Assembly (NCBI GenBank): GCA_965227215.1
Contig: OZ245729.1
Coordinates: forward strand, 1,488,001 to 1,552,000
Origin: Gracilimonas sp965227215
GTDB lineage: Bacteria; Bacteroidota; Rhodothermia; Balneolales; Balneolaceae
Length of the DNA: 64,000 nucleotides
Direction of reading: 5' to 3'
In this document: positions 7,270-15,295 of the stretch, one piece after another
Position numbering within the stretch: position 1 is the stretch's first letter
Layout of the letters: the number at the start of each line of letters is the position of its first letter
Program-made: the position numbers and the translations under genes
Notes under the pieces: model-generated
What the model was told of the DNA's origin: nothing
The model's database searches: none
Seen by the model: only the letters and a program-made list of their open reading frames with translations

Positions 7270-7908
7270 ATGGTGAAATCATTTTTTTTAACAGGACTGT
7301 TATTTAGTCTGTCAACTTTATCATTATCAGCTCAGGATATGGATATGAACAAAGAGAAAAATTTAGAGAAAGCTACATTTGGCGCGGGATGTTTTTGGTG
7401 TGTAGAAGCTATTTATGAAATAGTTGAAGGTATCGAGCATGTGGAGTCGGGGTACTCCGGCGGACATGTAGAAAACCCATCTTATAAAGAAGTGACAAGT
7501 GGCCAAACCGGCCATGCTGAAGTGGCCCGAATCCATTTTGATCCGGAGGTAATTTCTTATGAGGAACTACTGGAAGTGCTATGGCACACTCACAATCCAA
7601 CCACCCTTAACCGACAGGGAAATGATGTGGGGCCCCAATACCGATCGGTGATTTTCTATCACAATGAAGAACAGAAAGAAATTGCGGAGAAATCGTTGAA
7701 GAAAACCGATGAATCTGATCTTTGGGAAGATCCGATTGTAACCAAAATTCAGCCGCTTGAGAATTATTATGTAGCTGAAAACTACCACCAGAACTATTTT
7801 GAGAATAATCCTAATGCCGGATATTGCTCATTTGTAATTGCTCCGAAGGTGAAGAAATTCAAAAAAGAATTCAGCCATTTGTTAAAGGATGAAGAGAAAG
7901 TGAATTAG
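7270..7908 (+). CDS. msrA: Peptide-methionine (S)-S-oxide reductase MsrA, exported
   Basis: Reduces methionine-S-sulfoxide in proteins. A signal peptide (residues 1-21, ending LSAQ) predicts periplasmic or envelope location, unlike the usual cytosolic MsrA. The catalytic motif GCFWC is at about 40-44 (nucleophile Cys41), followed by GYSGG, the QTGHAEV and EVLWHTHNPTTLNRQGNDVGPQYRS segments, and NPNAGYC with a resolving Cys. Single gene with its own terminator. An electron donor for an exported MsrA is not encoded next to it. Confidence 0.95.
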   Translation: MVKSFFLTGLLFSLSTLSLSAQDMDMNKEKNLEKATFGAGCFWCVEAIYEIVEGIEHVESGYSGGHVENPSYKEVTSGQTGHAEVARIHFDPEVISYEELLEVLWHTHNPTTLNRQGNDVGPQYRSVIFYHNEEQKEIAEKSLKKTDESDLWEDPIVTKIQPLENYYVAENYHQNYFENNPNAGYCSFVIAPKVKKFKKEFSHLLKDEEKVN

Positions 7909-7934
7909 AATAACTTTCTACTCAGTTAATTTTA

Positions 7935-7969
7935 AGTCCCGCACTTTAGTAAGGTGCGGGGCTTTTTTT
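7935..7969 (+). terminator. Terminator of msrA
   Basis: GC-rich stem CCCGCAC / GTGCGGG with a 9-10 nt loop followed by a T-run; 27 nt after the msrA stop. Confidence 0.85.
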
Positions 7970-8023
7970 ATAGCCGTTCTACATGTATTATAGGGCGCTA
8001 TATTATTCTTAACTTACCGATGT

Positions 8024-9136
8024 ATGAAGTATTTATCTTTTTTATTACCGGCCTTACTATTCTTTTCACCTGCTTTCTCGCAGGAAGCAGACACCACCAT
8101 GACCTTCGAGGAATATGACCCGGAATCTACCCTGGTGGTTCCTGGAGAAAAAGTAACGTCGGCAAAATATCCCTTCGTTGATATTCACAGCCATTTATGG
8201 AGAATGGCTTCCATGGATCTGAAGCAAACCGCCCGCGAAATGGATAGCCTGAACATGAAAGTGCTGGTAAATCTGAGTGGCCGTTCAGGGGAGACTTTAA
8301 AAGCCATGGTAGATGCGGCTGAGAAACAAGCTCCCGGTCGCTTCATCGTGTTTGCTAATATTGATTTTGATGGGATTGACGAACCCGGATGGACGGACCG
8401 TGCCGTTGCTCAATTAGAGCAGGATTATGAAAATGGCGCCCGGGGAGTTAAAATTTTCAAGAACCTCGGGCTTACCGTTTTAGATTCAGAAGGAAATCGC
8501 GTGCACACCGATGACCCAAGAATAGATCCCGTTTGGGCCAAAGCCGGGGAGTTGGGAATGCCCGTCCTCATTCATACCGGAGAGCCTGCCGTATTCTGGG
8601 AGCCAATCGATGAACACAACGAACGCTGGCTGGAAATGAAGCAGTTCCCAAGTCGCCACCGGGGTGACTCTACTCGTTATCCCAGCTGGGAAGTGGTGAT
8701 GAACGAGCAGTGGAATGTATTTCGGAAACACCCGGAAACTACCTTTATCAATGCCCATTTCGGATGGATGGCGAATGATCTCGCGCGGCTTGGAAAACAT
8801 TTGGATGAATTCCCAAACGTATATACTGAAACAGCGGCTATCATTGCCGAGCTTGGACGACAGCCCCGTTTTGCCAAAGAGTTTTTCATCAAATACCAGG
8901 ATCGCCTGTTATTTGGAAAAGACACCTATCGCCCCCACGAGTACCATACCTATTTCAGAGTTCTGGAAAGTGATGACGAATATTTCGATTATTTCCGCAA
9001 GCGCCATGCTTTCTGGCAAATGTATGGATTGGATTTACCGGATGAAGTGTTACGAAAAGTGTATTACAAAAATGCGCTGAAGATCATCCCTGATATCGAT
9101 GAATCTTTATTTGAGACACCAACTAATCAAAAATAA
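8024..9136 (+). CDS. Exported amidohydrolase family 2 (TIM-barrel metal hydrolase)
   Basis: 370 aa with a signal peptide (1-19, PAFSQ) and then a metal-dependent TIM barrel: the HxH motif DIHSHLW (His55, His57), GARGVKIFKNLGL with a candidate Lys ligand, LIHTGEPA, FINAHFGWMAND and the late LLFGKDTYRP Asp region. Substrate unknown; the family includes decarboxylases and lactonases. Transcribed 11 nt ahead of a DUF2911 gene, so both may serve the same periplasmic role. Confidence 0.85.
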   Translation: MKYLSFLLPALLFFSPAFSQEADTTMTFEEYDPESTLVVPGEKVTSAKYPFVDIHSHLWRMASMDLKQTAREMDSLNMKVLVNLSGRSGETLKAMVDAAEKQAPGRFIVFANIDFDGIDEPGWTDRAVAQLEQDYENGARGVKIFKNLGLTVLDSEGNRVHTDDPRIDPVWAKAGELGMPVLIHTGEPAVFWEPIDEHNERWLEMKQFPSRHRGDSTRYPSWEVVMNEQWNVFRKHPETTFINAHFGWMANDLARLGKHLDEFPNVYTETAAIIAELGRQPRFAKEFFIKYQDRLLFGKDTYRPHEYHTYFRVLESDDEYFDYFRKRHAFWQMYGLDLPDEVLRKVYYKNALKIIPDIDESLFETPTNQK

Positions 9137-9147
9137 AATGAGGATCC

Positions 9148-9708
9148 ATGAAGAAACTATTACAACTTTCTTTTTTAATGGTACTAACCGTTTTTTTTGT
9201 AGCCGAAACGGCAGTAGCCCAGGAACGCGGAAATAACAGCGCGCGTCCAAGCCCAAACGCCTCTGTAAGCCAGACAATTGGCACTACGGAAGTAACAGTA
9301 ACCTATGGCCGCCCTGCTATCAAAGAACGTACTTACTTTGAAGAAGATGCAGATTTGGCTCCATCGGGTCGGGTTTGGAGAACAGGTGCAAATGAGTCGA
9401 CCGCTATCACTTTTTCTGATGATGTAATGGTCGGAGGTGAAAAAGTCGAAGCCGGTACATACTCTCTTTACTCTCTGCCAAATGGTGAAGAGTGGACTAT
9501 TATCCTGAACAACAAATTATCGTGGGGAACTCAGTATGATGAGAGTGAAGATTATGTACGTGTGCCTGCAGCGGTAGTAAATAATGATGCTTCAAACATG
9601 GAGCGCTTTACCATTTATTTCGACACGCTTTCGGATACTAAAGCACATCTTAATCTACACTGGGGAACCACTAAGGTTGCCGTTCCTATCACAACTGGCG
9701 ATATGTAG
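9148..9708 (+). CDS. DUF2911 domain exported protein
   Basis: 186 aa with a signal peptide (about 1-24, AVAQ) and a single DUF2911 domain: SVSQTIGTTEVTVTYGRPA, GRVWRTGANESTAITFSDD, VEAGTYSLYSLP and WTIILNNKLSWGTQYDE. This beta-sandwich family is common in Bacteroidota and has no assigned function. Second gene of an operon with the amidohydrolase, followed by a strong terminator. Confidence 0.88.
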   Translation: MKKLLQLSFLMVLTVFFVAETAVAQERGNNSARPSPNASVSQTIGTTEVTVTYGRPAIKERTYFEEDADLAPSGRVWRTGANESTAITFSDDVMVGGEKVEAGTYSLYSLPNGEEWTIILNNKLSWGTQYDESEDYVRVPAAVVNNDASNMERFTIYFDTLSDTKAHLNLHWGTTKVAVPITTGDM

Positions 9709-9729
9709 TTTAAGAAAGCATTAAAAAAC

Positions 9730-9767
9730 AAAAAGCCCCGCACATGGTTGATGTGCGGGGCTTTTTT
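9730..9767. terminator. Bidirectional terminator between DUF2911 gene and SRP RNA
   Basis: Stem AAAAAGCCCCGCACAT / ATGTGCGGGGCTTTTTT with a short loop; A-run on one side and T-run on the other, so it can serve transcripts from both directions. Confidence 0.85.
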
Positions 9768-9795
9768 ATGAAAGAGAATTTCATAAATAAAAAAA

Positions 9796-9896
9796 TGGGC
9801 AAGCGACCTATATCACGCCGCTACGACCTAATTACCGCTGCTGCGTTCCCGCCCTGACGGAGTTCAAAGGGAGCTGGCTGTATAGAACTTGCCCAA
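9796..9896 (-). ncRNA. ffs: Signal recognition particle RNA (4.5S-type)
   Basis: On the minus strand the core GTCAGGGCGGGAACGCAGC carries the GGAA tetraloop and asymmetric loop (AGCAGC) that bind Ffh. The ends TTGGGCAAG and CTTGCCCA pair to close the rod-shaped hairpin, about 100 nt in all. The 3' end runs into a T-rich tract that can act as terminator. This is a small bacterial form without an Alu domain. Exact ends are estimated. Confidence 0.88.
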
Positions 9897-10050
9897 GGCT
9901 TAAAGATAAGGCTTATTCGGCTCCAGTATCAAGATATATTTGAAGAAATATTGAGAGTGCAGTGCAAACTACATCAGAAAAAACTTGTTGTTAATGATAT
10001 CAGCTTTCGGTAAATGGGAAGATAATATTCACATTTAACGGAGGTGCATG

Positions 10051-10743
10051 ATGTTAGAAGAAATCCAAAGTGTATTAGTAGAGTCGTATAATACTTTTTT
10101 TAATGAGTTAGCTTCTTTTTTACCCAGCCTGATTGGGGCAATTTTAATACTTATTGTAGGCTGGATTATTGCCAAACTGGTACAAACTGCAGCAGTAAAA
10201 CTTCTCAAACTAATTCGACTAGATGTTGTTACTGAAAAAGCAAAAATCGATAAGTTTCTTAAGGATGGCGGAAGTAAAAAATCTGCCATAGATATTTTAG
10301 GCAGCATTATATACTGGCTTATCATGTTGATAGTAATTTTGGCGGGATTAAATACACTTGGCTTAAGCGTGGCTTCCGAGTTGTTTAACCAAATTATACT
10401 TTATATCCCTAATGTAATTGTAGCCGTACTTGCACTTATATTTGGCGTGTTCCTTGCCGGTTTTATCGCACAGGTTGTGAGTACTTATCTGAGTAACATC
10501 GGGGTGAGACAGGCAAATATGGTTGGTGCCATTGCCAAGTATGCCATCATCTTATTTGTGGTTTCCCTCTCTCTTACACAATTGAGTATTGGAGAGCAGT
10601 TAGTAACCAATGCGTTTCTTCTTTTATTTGGAGCCGCATGCCTTGCATTGGGGCTCGCCTTTGGTTTAGGCGGCAAAGAATGGGCAGCCGGTGTAATAGA
10701 AAAATTAGCCAGTCAGGCTGAAAATAACCCACCTCATGAATAA
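10051..10743 (+). CDS. MscS-related conserved TM-helix channel protein
   Basis: 230 aa (231 from ATG 10048) integral inner-membrane protein with about five hydrophobic helices. Gly-rich helices (SLIGAILILIVGWIIAKL and ALGLAFGLGGKEWAAG, the latter like the MscS pore helix) match the CmpX/TM_helix proteins related to small-conductance mechanosensitive channels; the MscS beta-domain is absent. Two ATGs follow each other; the GGAGG at 10040-10044 lies 3 nt before the first and 6 nt before the second, so 10051 is preferred. Confidence 0.8.
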   Translation: MLEEIQSVLVESYNTFFNELASFLPSLIGAILILIVGWIIAKLVQTAAVKLLKLIRLDVVTEKAKIDKFLKDGGSKKSAIDILGSIIYWLIMLIVILAGLNTLGLSVASELFNQIILYIPNVIVAVLALIFGVFLAGFIAQVVSTYLSNIGVRQANMVGAIAKYAIILFVVSLSLTQLSIGEQLVTNAFLLLFGAACLALGLAFGLGGKEWAAGVIEKLASQAENNPPHE

Positions 10744-10759
10744 GTAAATTCGTATTTTG

Positions 10760-10796
10760 GAAAAGCCTCCCTACTTAACCTTGGGAGGCTTTTTCA
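10760..10796 (+). terminator. Terminator of the MscS-like gene
   Basis: Stem AAAAGCCTCCC / GGGAGGCTTTTT with an 11 nt loop and T-run, 17 nt after the stop codon. Confidence 0.85.
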
Positions 10797-10814
10797 TTAT
10801 GTTTGAAATCCACT

Positions 10815-11390
10815 ATGTCTGAATTACCTTATTTCGTACTTCCCATACTTATCTTTTGTGCTCGTATTGCCGATGTCTCTCTTGGAACATTGCGGATAAC
10901 CATGGTTTCCCGTGGTTATAAATGGCAATCAGCACTGCTCGGGTTTTTCGAAGTTATTATCTGGGTGATTGTAGTTGCCCAGCTACTTCAAAATCTTAAC
11001 CACTGGGTAAACTATGTAGCTTATGCGGGCGGATTTTCGGCCGGAACATTCATCGGGTTGTACATAGAAGACAAAATGAAGGTGGGCACCGTACTGGTTC
11101 GCATCATCACCCTGCATAAATCGGAAGAGCTGATTGAAGCCTTGAAGGAAGCAGGTATCGCAATCACCAGTTTAGATGCCAAAGGTGGATTCAATGACGT
11201 TAAAGTCATTTTCACTGTGTTGAAGCGAAAGAAACTGAACAAAGTTTTCAACATTGTGAAGGATATTGATCCTGAAGCCTTCTTCTCCACTGAAGATGTA
11301 AAGTACTCAAATAAGCATCATGATCATTTGGTTAACCCGAATGACCGAAGTCCAATTGACCGATTACTTAGGGTTCGGAAAGGACTTTAA
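10815..11390 (+). CDS. DUF2179 (UPF0316) membrane protein
   Basis: 191 aa from ATG 10815; the frame is open 4 codons further to a TTG at 10803. There are three N-terminal membrane helices with the UPF0316 signatures CARIADVSLGTLRITMVSRG and GFFEVIIWVIVVAQ, then a cytosolic DUF2179 domain (GGFNDVKVIFTVLKRKKLNKV, IDPEAFFSTEDVKY). Function unknown in general, although the soluble fold resembles nucleotide-sensing domains. It meets the convergent glycosyltransferase gene with no gap. Confidence 0.85.
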   Translation: MSELPYFVLPILIFCARIADVSLGTLRITMVSRGYKWQSALLGFFEVIIWVIVVAQLLQNLNHWVNYVAYAGGFSAGTFIGLYIEDKMKVGTVLVRIITLHKSEELIEALKEAGIAITSLDAKGGFNDVKVIFTVLKRKKLNKVFNIVKDIDPEAFFSTEDVKYSNKHHDHLVNPNDRSPIDRLLRVRKGL

Positions 11391-12932
11391 TCAATCAAAT
11401 ACATGCTCTTCATAGTCTGCCCACCATTGCTCAATATTCACTTTAGGCTTACGGGCAATATATAGTGGAATGCCATTTTCTTCACCAATGGCATACTTGT
11501 GTGTAATGATCTTAACTAGTTCTACTTCCTCAAAAACGTAGTTAACTGACCTGGCCTCATTGCCTAGACTAATCCAAACTTTTGCTTCAGCATTTCCATA
11601 TCCCCAGAGCCAAAAACTACCGTGCCGGCTAATGGGATCGGGCAATCCGTATTGATCTCCCAATATTTTTACAGCTCCTGCTTCCCCATAATTTTCAGCC
11701 CAGATTACGATCTCCTTCGGCTCATAATTGCTCAAAAGCGATTGGTAAACACTATCTACCAAAGCAACCTGCTCTTCCCACCCAAACATATCGGCATAAT
11801 CACCGGTGAGTTCTAACCTGCCTTCGGAGTCTTCTTCCAGCTTCATGTACTCCACGTGTTTATCGACAGGAAGTATTGGAATGGCCTCCGGTATAAAAGG
11901 AATAGTTGGCAAAAAGAGAACCGCAACTACTGAATAATTCCATACCGGTTTCTTGTGAAGCCAACTTTCAATTTGAACCGCACCGGCAGCAAACATAACT
12001 GGATAGGCTGCAAAAAAATAGTACGCCTTGGATTTCATAATCCACATCGTAATAAAAATCACTATCACAGCAATACCTGTACTTCGGTATTTCTTTAGTT
12101 TTTCGGAAGCAAATAGCCCATACACACCGATTATACTTACCATCAAAGTAAATGGTAATTCCAATTGCGCTAATCCAAATTCCCATGGATTTATTTCATT
12201 CAGCTGTTTTTCATTCAGTACTTCAAGGTGTAAAAAGAAGGGCCATTCATACTGTATCTGCCAGATTATATTGGGGAGAAAAACCAGGAAAGCAATCAAT
12301 CCTGAAACATACAACCATTGCGATTTGAACAGCTCACCCCGATTATAGAATATCAATCCTGCAGCTACTCCAAACCCCCAAACCAGCATTGTATATTTGT
12401 TGAGTAGCCCCAAGCCAGCTACAAAACCCAACAGCAGAAGATACTCTTTCTTCTTTGAGTTTAAGAATTTGATGAGCAGATAAAAGCCCAGCGTCCAGAA
12501 CAGCTGGTCAAAAGCAACGGGTTGAAACAAAAGATGATTTCGGAAAAATGGTACAAAGGCCAGAACACATACTCCGGCTACCAAAATCGCTTTCGATTTT
12601 CCGCCCAGTTCTTTGGCTATCATACAGCAAAGTACTAAAATAGCGATACCTGCCAGTGTGGGGAACAAGCGCGTACCAATCAGCGAATAATCAAATAATA
12701 AATAGGATAGCTTTCCCACCCATGCTATAAAGGGAGGAAATTCGAAGTAACCCCACGCCAGATGTTCACTTACTGAAAGATGCAACAATTCATCCCGGTG
12801 AAAACCATAGTTCTGATTTCCAAACCAATGGATCCCAAATTTTATTAAGCAAAGCACCCCGACGGTTGGTAAGTATTTTTTCATTTCATCAGCTACGGAA
12901 GTAGAAAACTTTTGATTCAGAGATGAAGACAA
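11391..12932 (-). CDS. GT39/ArnT-like membrane glycosyltransferase
   Basis: 513 aa polytopic protein of the dolichyl-phosphate-mannose-protein mannosyltransferase (PMT_2) type, GT-C fold. About ten membrane helices fill residues 25-360, with the early acidic loop YGFHRDELLHL (expected catalytic Asp/Glu) and FEFPPFIAW typical of the family; a soluble C-terminal part (about 370-513) faces the periplasm. It probably transfers a sugar from a polyprenyl-phosphate donor to an envelope acceptor; the acceptor cannot be read here. It lies 11 nt behind yjbQ. Confidence 0.82.
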   Translation of the reverse strand: MSSSLNQKFSTSVADEMKKYLPTVGVLCLIKFGIHWFGNQNYGFHRDELLHLSVSEHLAWGYFEFPPFIAWVGKLSYLLFDYSLIGTRLFPTLAGIAILVLCCMIAKELGGKSKAILVAGVCVLAFVPFFRNHLLFQPVAFDQLFWTLGFYLLIKFLNSKKKEYLLLLGFVAGLGLLNKYTMLVWGFGVAAGLIFYNRGELFKSQWLYVSGLIAFLVFLPNIIWQIQYEWPFFLHLEVLNEKQLNEINPWEFGLAQLELPFTLMVSIIGVYGLFASEKLKKYRSTGIAVIVIFITMWIMKSKAYYFFAAYPVMFAAGAVQIESWLHKKPVWNYSVVAVLFLPTIPFIPEAIPILPVDKHVEYMKLEEDSEGRLELTGDYADMFGWEEQVALVDSVYQSLLSNYEPKEIVIWAENYGEAGAVKILGDQYGLPDPISRHGSFWLWGYGNAEAKVWISLGNEARSVNYVFEEVELVKIITHKYAIGEENGIPLYIARKPKVNIEQWWADYEEHVFD

Positions 12933-12943
12933 TACCCGCGAAA

Positions 12944-13363
12944 CTACTCTCCTTTCAGTGTTACCACGAGTGTCCTCGCTCCACCATGATTCCGGTGCTC
13001 ACAAAGGTAAATCCCCTGCCAGGTTCCCAAATTAAACCGACCATTGGTGATTGGAATAGAAACTGATGAGCCAAGCAATGAACTTTTAATATGAGAGGTC
13101 ATGTCGTCGGTTCCTTCGAGGGTATGCTCATAAAGAGAAGTGTCTTCAGGAACAGCTCTGTTAAAATGAGATTCAAAATCTCTTCTTACAGAGGGATCGG
13201 CATTTTCATTAATGGTAAGTGCAGCACTGGTGTGTTGAATGAAAATGTGAGCCAGCCCTGTTTTGATCTGTTTTATTTCCGGAATTTCTCTCAGAATTTC
13301 ATCCGTAACAATGTGGTACCCTCTGGGTTTGGCTGAAAGTTTAATTTCTTTCTGTATCCACAT
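12944..13363 (-). CDS. yjbQ: YjbQ/UPF0047 family protein
   Basis: 139 aa, single YjbQ domain. Conserved blocks: FIQHTSAALTINENADPSVRRD, DDMTSHIKSSLLGSS, GTWQGIYLCEHRNHGG. The two His-containing blocks form the metal/phosphate site. Members show weak thiamine-phosphate synthase activity in vitro, but the true role is uncertain. Upstream of the GT39-like gene (11 nt gap) and 64 nt after ispH, with a hairpin between. Confidence 0.9.
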   Translation of the reverse strand: MWIQKEIKLSAKPRGYHIVTDEILREIPEIKQIKTGLAHIFIQHTSAALTINENADPSVRRDFESHFNRAVPEDTSLYEHTLEGTDDMTSHIKSSLLGSSVSIPITNGRFNLGTWQGIYLCEHRNHGGARTLVVTLKGE

Positions 13364-13385
13364 GGTTCGTTATTCGTTATTGGTG

Positions 13386-13423
13386 TATTCGTTAATCGTT
13401 TTCACCTGCCCGATTAACGAATA
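13386..13423 (-). terminator. Word-built inverted repeat after ispH
   Basis: Arms TATTCGTTAATCG (13386-13398) and CGATTAACGAATA (13411-13423) are perfect reverse complements with a 12 nt loop, beginning 4 nt beyond the ispH stop codon. Further TTCGTTAT words continue to 13380. Probable terminator or mRNA-end hairpin. Confidence 0.5.
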
Positions 13424-13427
13424 ACGA

Positions 13428-14678
13428 TTACGCTTCTTCTGCTTCCATTTTATCCTCGAAGGGAGCTATTACTTCATCCACTCCCCTAGTTCCTTCAAAA
13501 TAATCGAGCACCTGTAGCAGAACTTCATCTACCAAAATATCCGGGCAGGAGGCGCCGGAAGTGAGTGCAATTTTCAGGGGTTTTTTGTCTGATGGAAGCC
13601 AATTCTCGGTCTCTTTCATCTCCTTATCCCACTGATTGAAATGCCTGATCTTATCCGATGATAACTCTCCATTATCACGGACGTGATAGGTGGGAAATTG
13701 ATGCTCCAGAATTTCAACCAGGTGCATGGTATTGGATGAATTATAACCTCCAACCACAAGAGCTAAATCAGCATCGGTTTCAGCGAGGGCTAAAGTAGCC
13801 GATTGATTTTCATTGGTGGCATAACAAAGTGTATCGGATGTATCTGCGAAATGATCCACGATATCCGCTTCTCCGTATCGCTTGATCGCAGCTTCTCTGA
13901 GTATCTCCATCACCCTTTGGGTTTCGGTAGCCAGCATCGTTGTTTGGTTGATCACCCCAAAACGCACCATATCTTCAAGAGGATTAAAGCCTTCGGTGGA
14001 CTTATGCCCAAAGTATTTCTCAAAATCTGAAAGCGGACGATCTTCGGTTAAAATATCGGCAAGAATCTGAGCTTCCTCAGGATTTAACACTACCACCACT
14101 TCAGAGTGATCCGCACTGTGAGAAAAGGTGGCCCGGGTTTCTTCGTGCCGGTGCTTTCCATGAACTACCAGGCTGTAATCTTTTTTACCCAGCTGCTTTC
14201 CGCGCTTCCATACTTTCTCCACAAATGGACAGGTCGTATTATATTGATAGGGGTCAATCCCCACCTCTTTCAGCTGTTCCTGAATTTCGATGGTCGTACC
14301 AAAGGCAGGCACAATTACGATATCCTCGGAATTCAGAGACGAAATCGGGATGCGTTCGGTGCCGTCGGTATCAAATAAAAACTTCACCCCTCTTTCCAGT
14401 AAATCTTCGTTCACCGTTGGATTGTGAATCATCTCACTGAGCAGGTAAATATTCTTATCCGGGTTTTCGGCCACCGTTCGGTAAGCAATGTCGATGGCAT
14501 TTTCCACGCCATAGCAGAATCCAAAAAAACGGGGTATATAAAACTGAACCGGCCCGAAATCGAGCAAGGTCGGCTCCAGGTCTTTTTTCATCGGATCTAT
14601 GATTTTGGTCGCCTCTTTCACCTTCCGGATAATTGGCGACTGGTACATTTCCGGTATGTCAAATTTTTTACGTGCCAC
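13428..14678 (-). CDS. ispH: 4-hydroxy-3-methylbut-2-enyl diphosphate reductase IspH, long form
   Basis: Last step of the MEP isoprenoid pathway, giving IPP and DMAPP; [4Fe-4S] enzyme, normally essential. The 416 aa length places it with the long (cyanobacterial/plant-like) form. The three cluster cysteines are visible in GFCYGVENA, NTTCPFVEKVW and SGASCPDILVDE. The GTG start at 14678 lies inside the last codons of the toxin gene, an 11 nt overlap; the first residues (KKFDIPEMY) match homologues, supporting it. Confidence 0.95.
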   Translation of the reverse strand: MARKKFDIPEMYQSPIIRKVKEATKIIDPMKKDLEPTLLDFGPVQFYIPRFFGFCYGVENAIDIAYRTVAENPDKNIYLLSEMIHNPTVNEDLLERGVKFLFDTDGTERIPISSLNSEDIVIVPAFGTTIEIQEQLKEVGIDPYQYNTTCPFVEKVWKRGKQLGKKDYSLVVHGKHRHEETRATFSHSADHSEVVVVLNPEEAQILADILTEDRPLSDFEKYFGHKSTEGFNPLEDMVRFGVINQTTMLATETQRVMEILREAAIKRYGEADIVDHFADTSDTLCYATNENQSATLALAETDADLALVVGGYNSSNTMHLVEILEHQFPTYHVRDNGELSSDKIRHFNQWDKEMKETENWLPSDKKPLKIALTSGASCPDILVDEVLLQVLDYFEGTRGVDEVIAPFEDKMEAEEA

Positions 14679-15000
14679 TTAAAATTTCTATAATTTTTTT
14701 GATAATCTGTTGAAACTTAGGCTCGCTCAATGAACCTGCCTTGTATAAGATTAAATTCTTAGAACATGTAAAGAGTTTCTCAGGTCTGACGTTACTAACA
14801 ACTTTTAGTGACCCTTCGTTGAAATCAGAATCCTGTATTTCAACGGCAAAGTCATTCTTAATCTTTTTACTTGTTATCTGAGCTAACAACAAGTCATCAC
14901 CAAAGTTTCTCACAACAAGAGCGGGTCTCCTTTTTGACTGAGAAAGATCTGAAAATGGGAAAGGCACTACAACCACATCACCTCTTACAAATGTTTCCAT
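14668..15000 (-). CDS. PemK/MazF-type toxin
   Basis: 110 aa; the opening RGDVVVVPFPFSDLSQSKRRPALVV is the diagnostic start of MazF/PemK endoribonucleases, followed by LLLAQITSKK and VSNVRPEKLFTC. Family members cut mRNA at short motifs. The start overlaps the antitoxin end by 16 nt, the usual TA arrangement. Unusually, its stop codon overlaps the GTG start of ispH, so toxin and an essential enzyme share one message. Confidence 0.88.
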   Translation of the reverse strand: METFVRGDVVVVPFPFSDLSQSKRRPALVVRNFGDDLLLAQITSKKIKNDFAVEIQDSDFNEGSLKVVSNVRPEKLFTCSKNLILYKAGSLSEPKFQQIIKKIIEILSGT

Positions 15001-15176
15001 GCCTCATCTTCTTCAGGTTTGGCCCAGTCCTTTTTTAGCGATGGCTCACTAACCAACGAAGTATTCAGTTCTGCTTTTTCTTTTTCGAGAAGAAACTGGA
15101 CAAAATCTAATACTTCCTGAATTTTGTGATCAGGTATTTTCTCAATTTCTCTCTTAAGTATTTCTTTGTCGCTCAT
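14985..15176 (-). CDS. DUF2281-type antitoxin
   Basis: 63 aa, acidic C-terminus. The N-terminal ILKREIEKIPDHKIQEVLDFVQFL is the DUF2281 helix seen in small antitoxins; the C-terminal KPEEDEAWKHL is the expected toxin-binding tail. First gene of the antitoxin-toxin-ispH message; autoregulation by the TA complex would therefore also set ispH expression unless an internal promoter exists. Confidence 0.82.
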   Translation of the reverse strand: MSDKEILKREIEKIPDHKIQEVLDFVQFLLEKEKAELNTSLVSEPSLKKDWAKPEEDEAWKHL

Positions 15177-15263
15177 TAGGTATACTTTTCTTAGAAACTT
15201 CGATAAAATACGAATTATTTCATCAACACTTCTGAAACAAAGACTCGCGAAGCCCTGCTTTCA

Positions 15264-15290
15264 ATTATAAATTACGAATCACGAATAACG
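15264..15290 (-). terminator. AT-rich word repeat after pepP
   Basis: Immediately downstream of the pepP stop codon, the words ATTACGAATCACGAATAACGA repeat with small changes (period about 7-8). No strong stem is formed by itself; it resembles the arms of the ispH hairpin. Function uncertain. Confidence 0.3.
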
Positions 15291-15295
15291 ACTCC

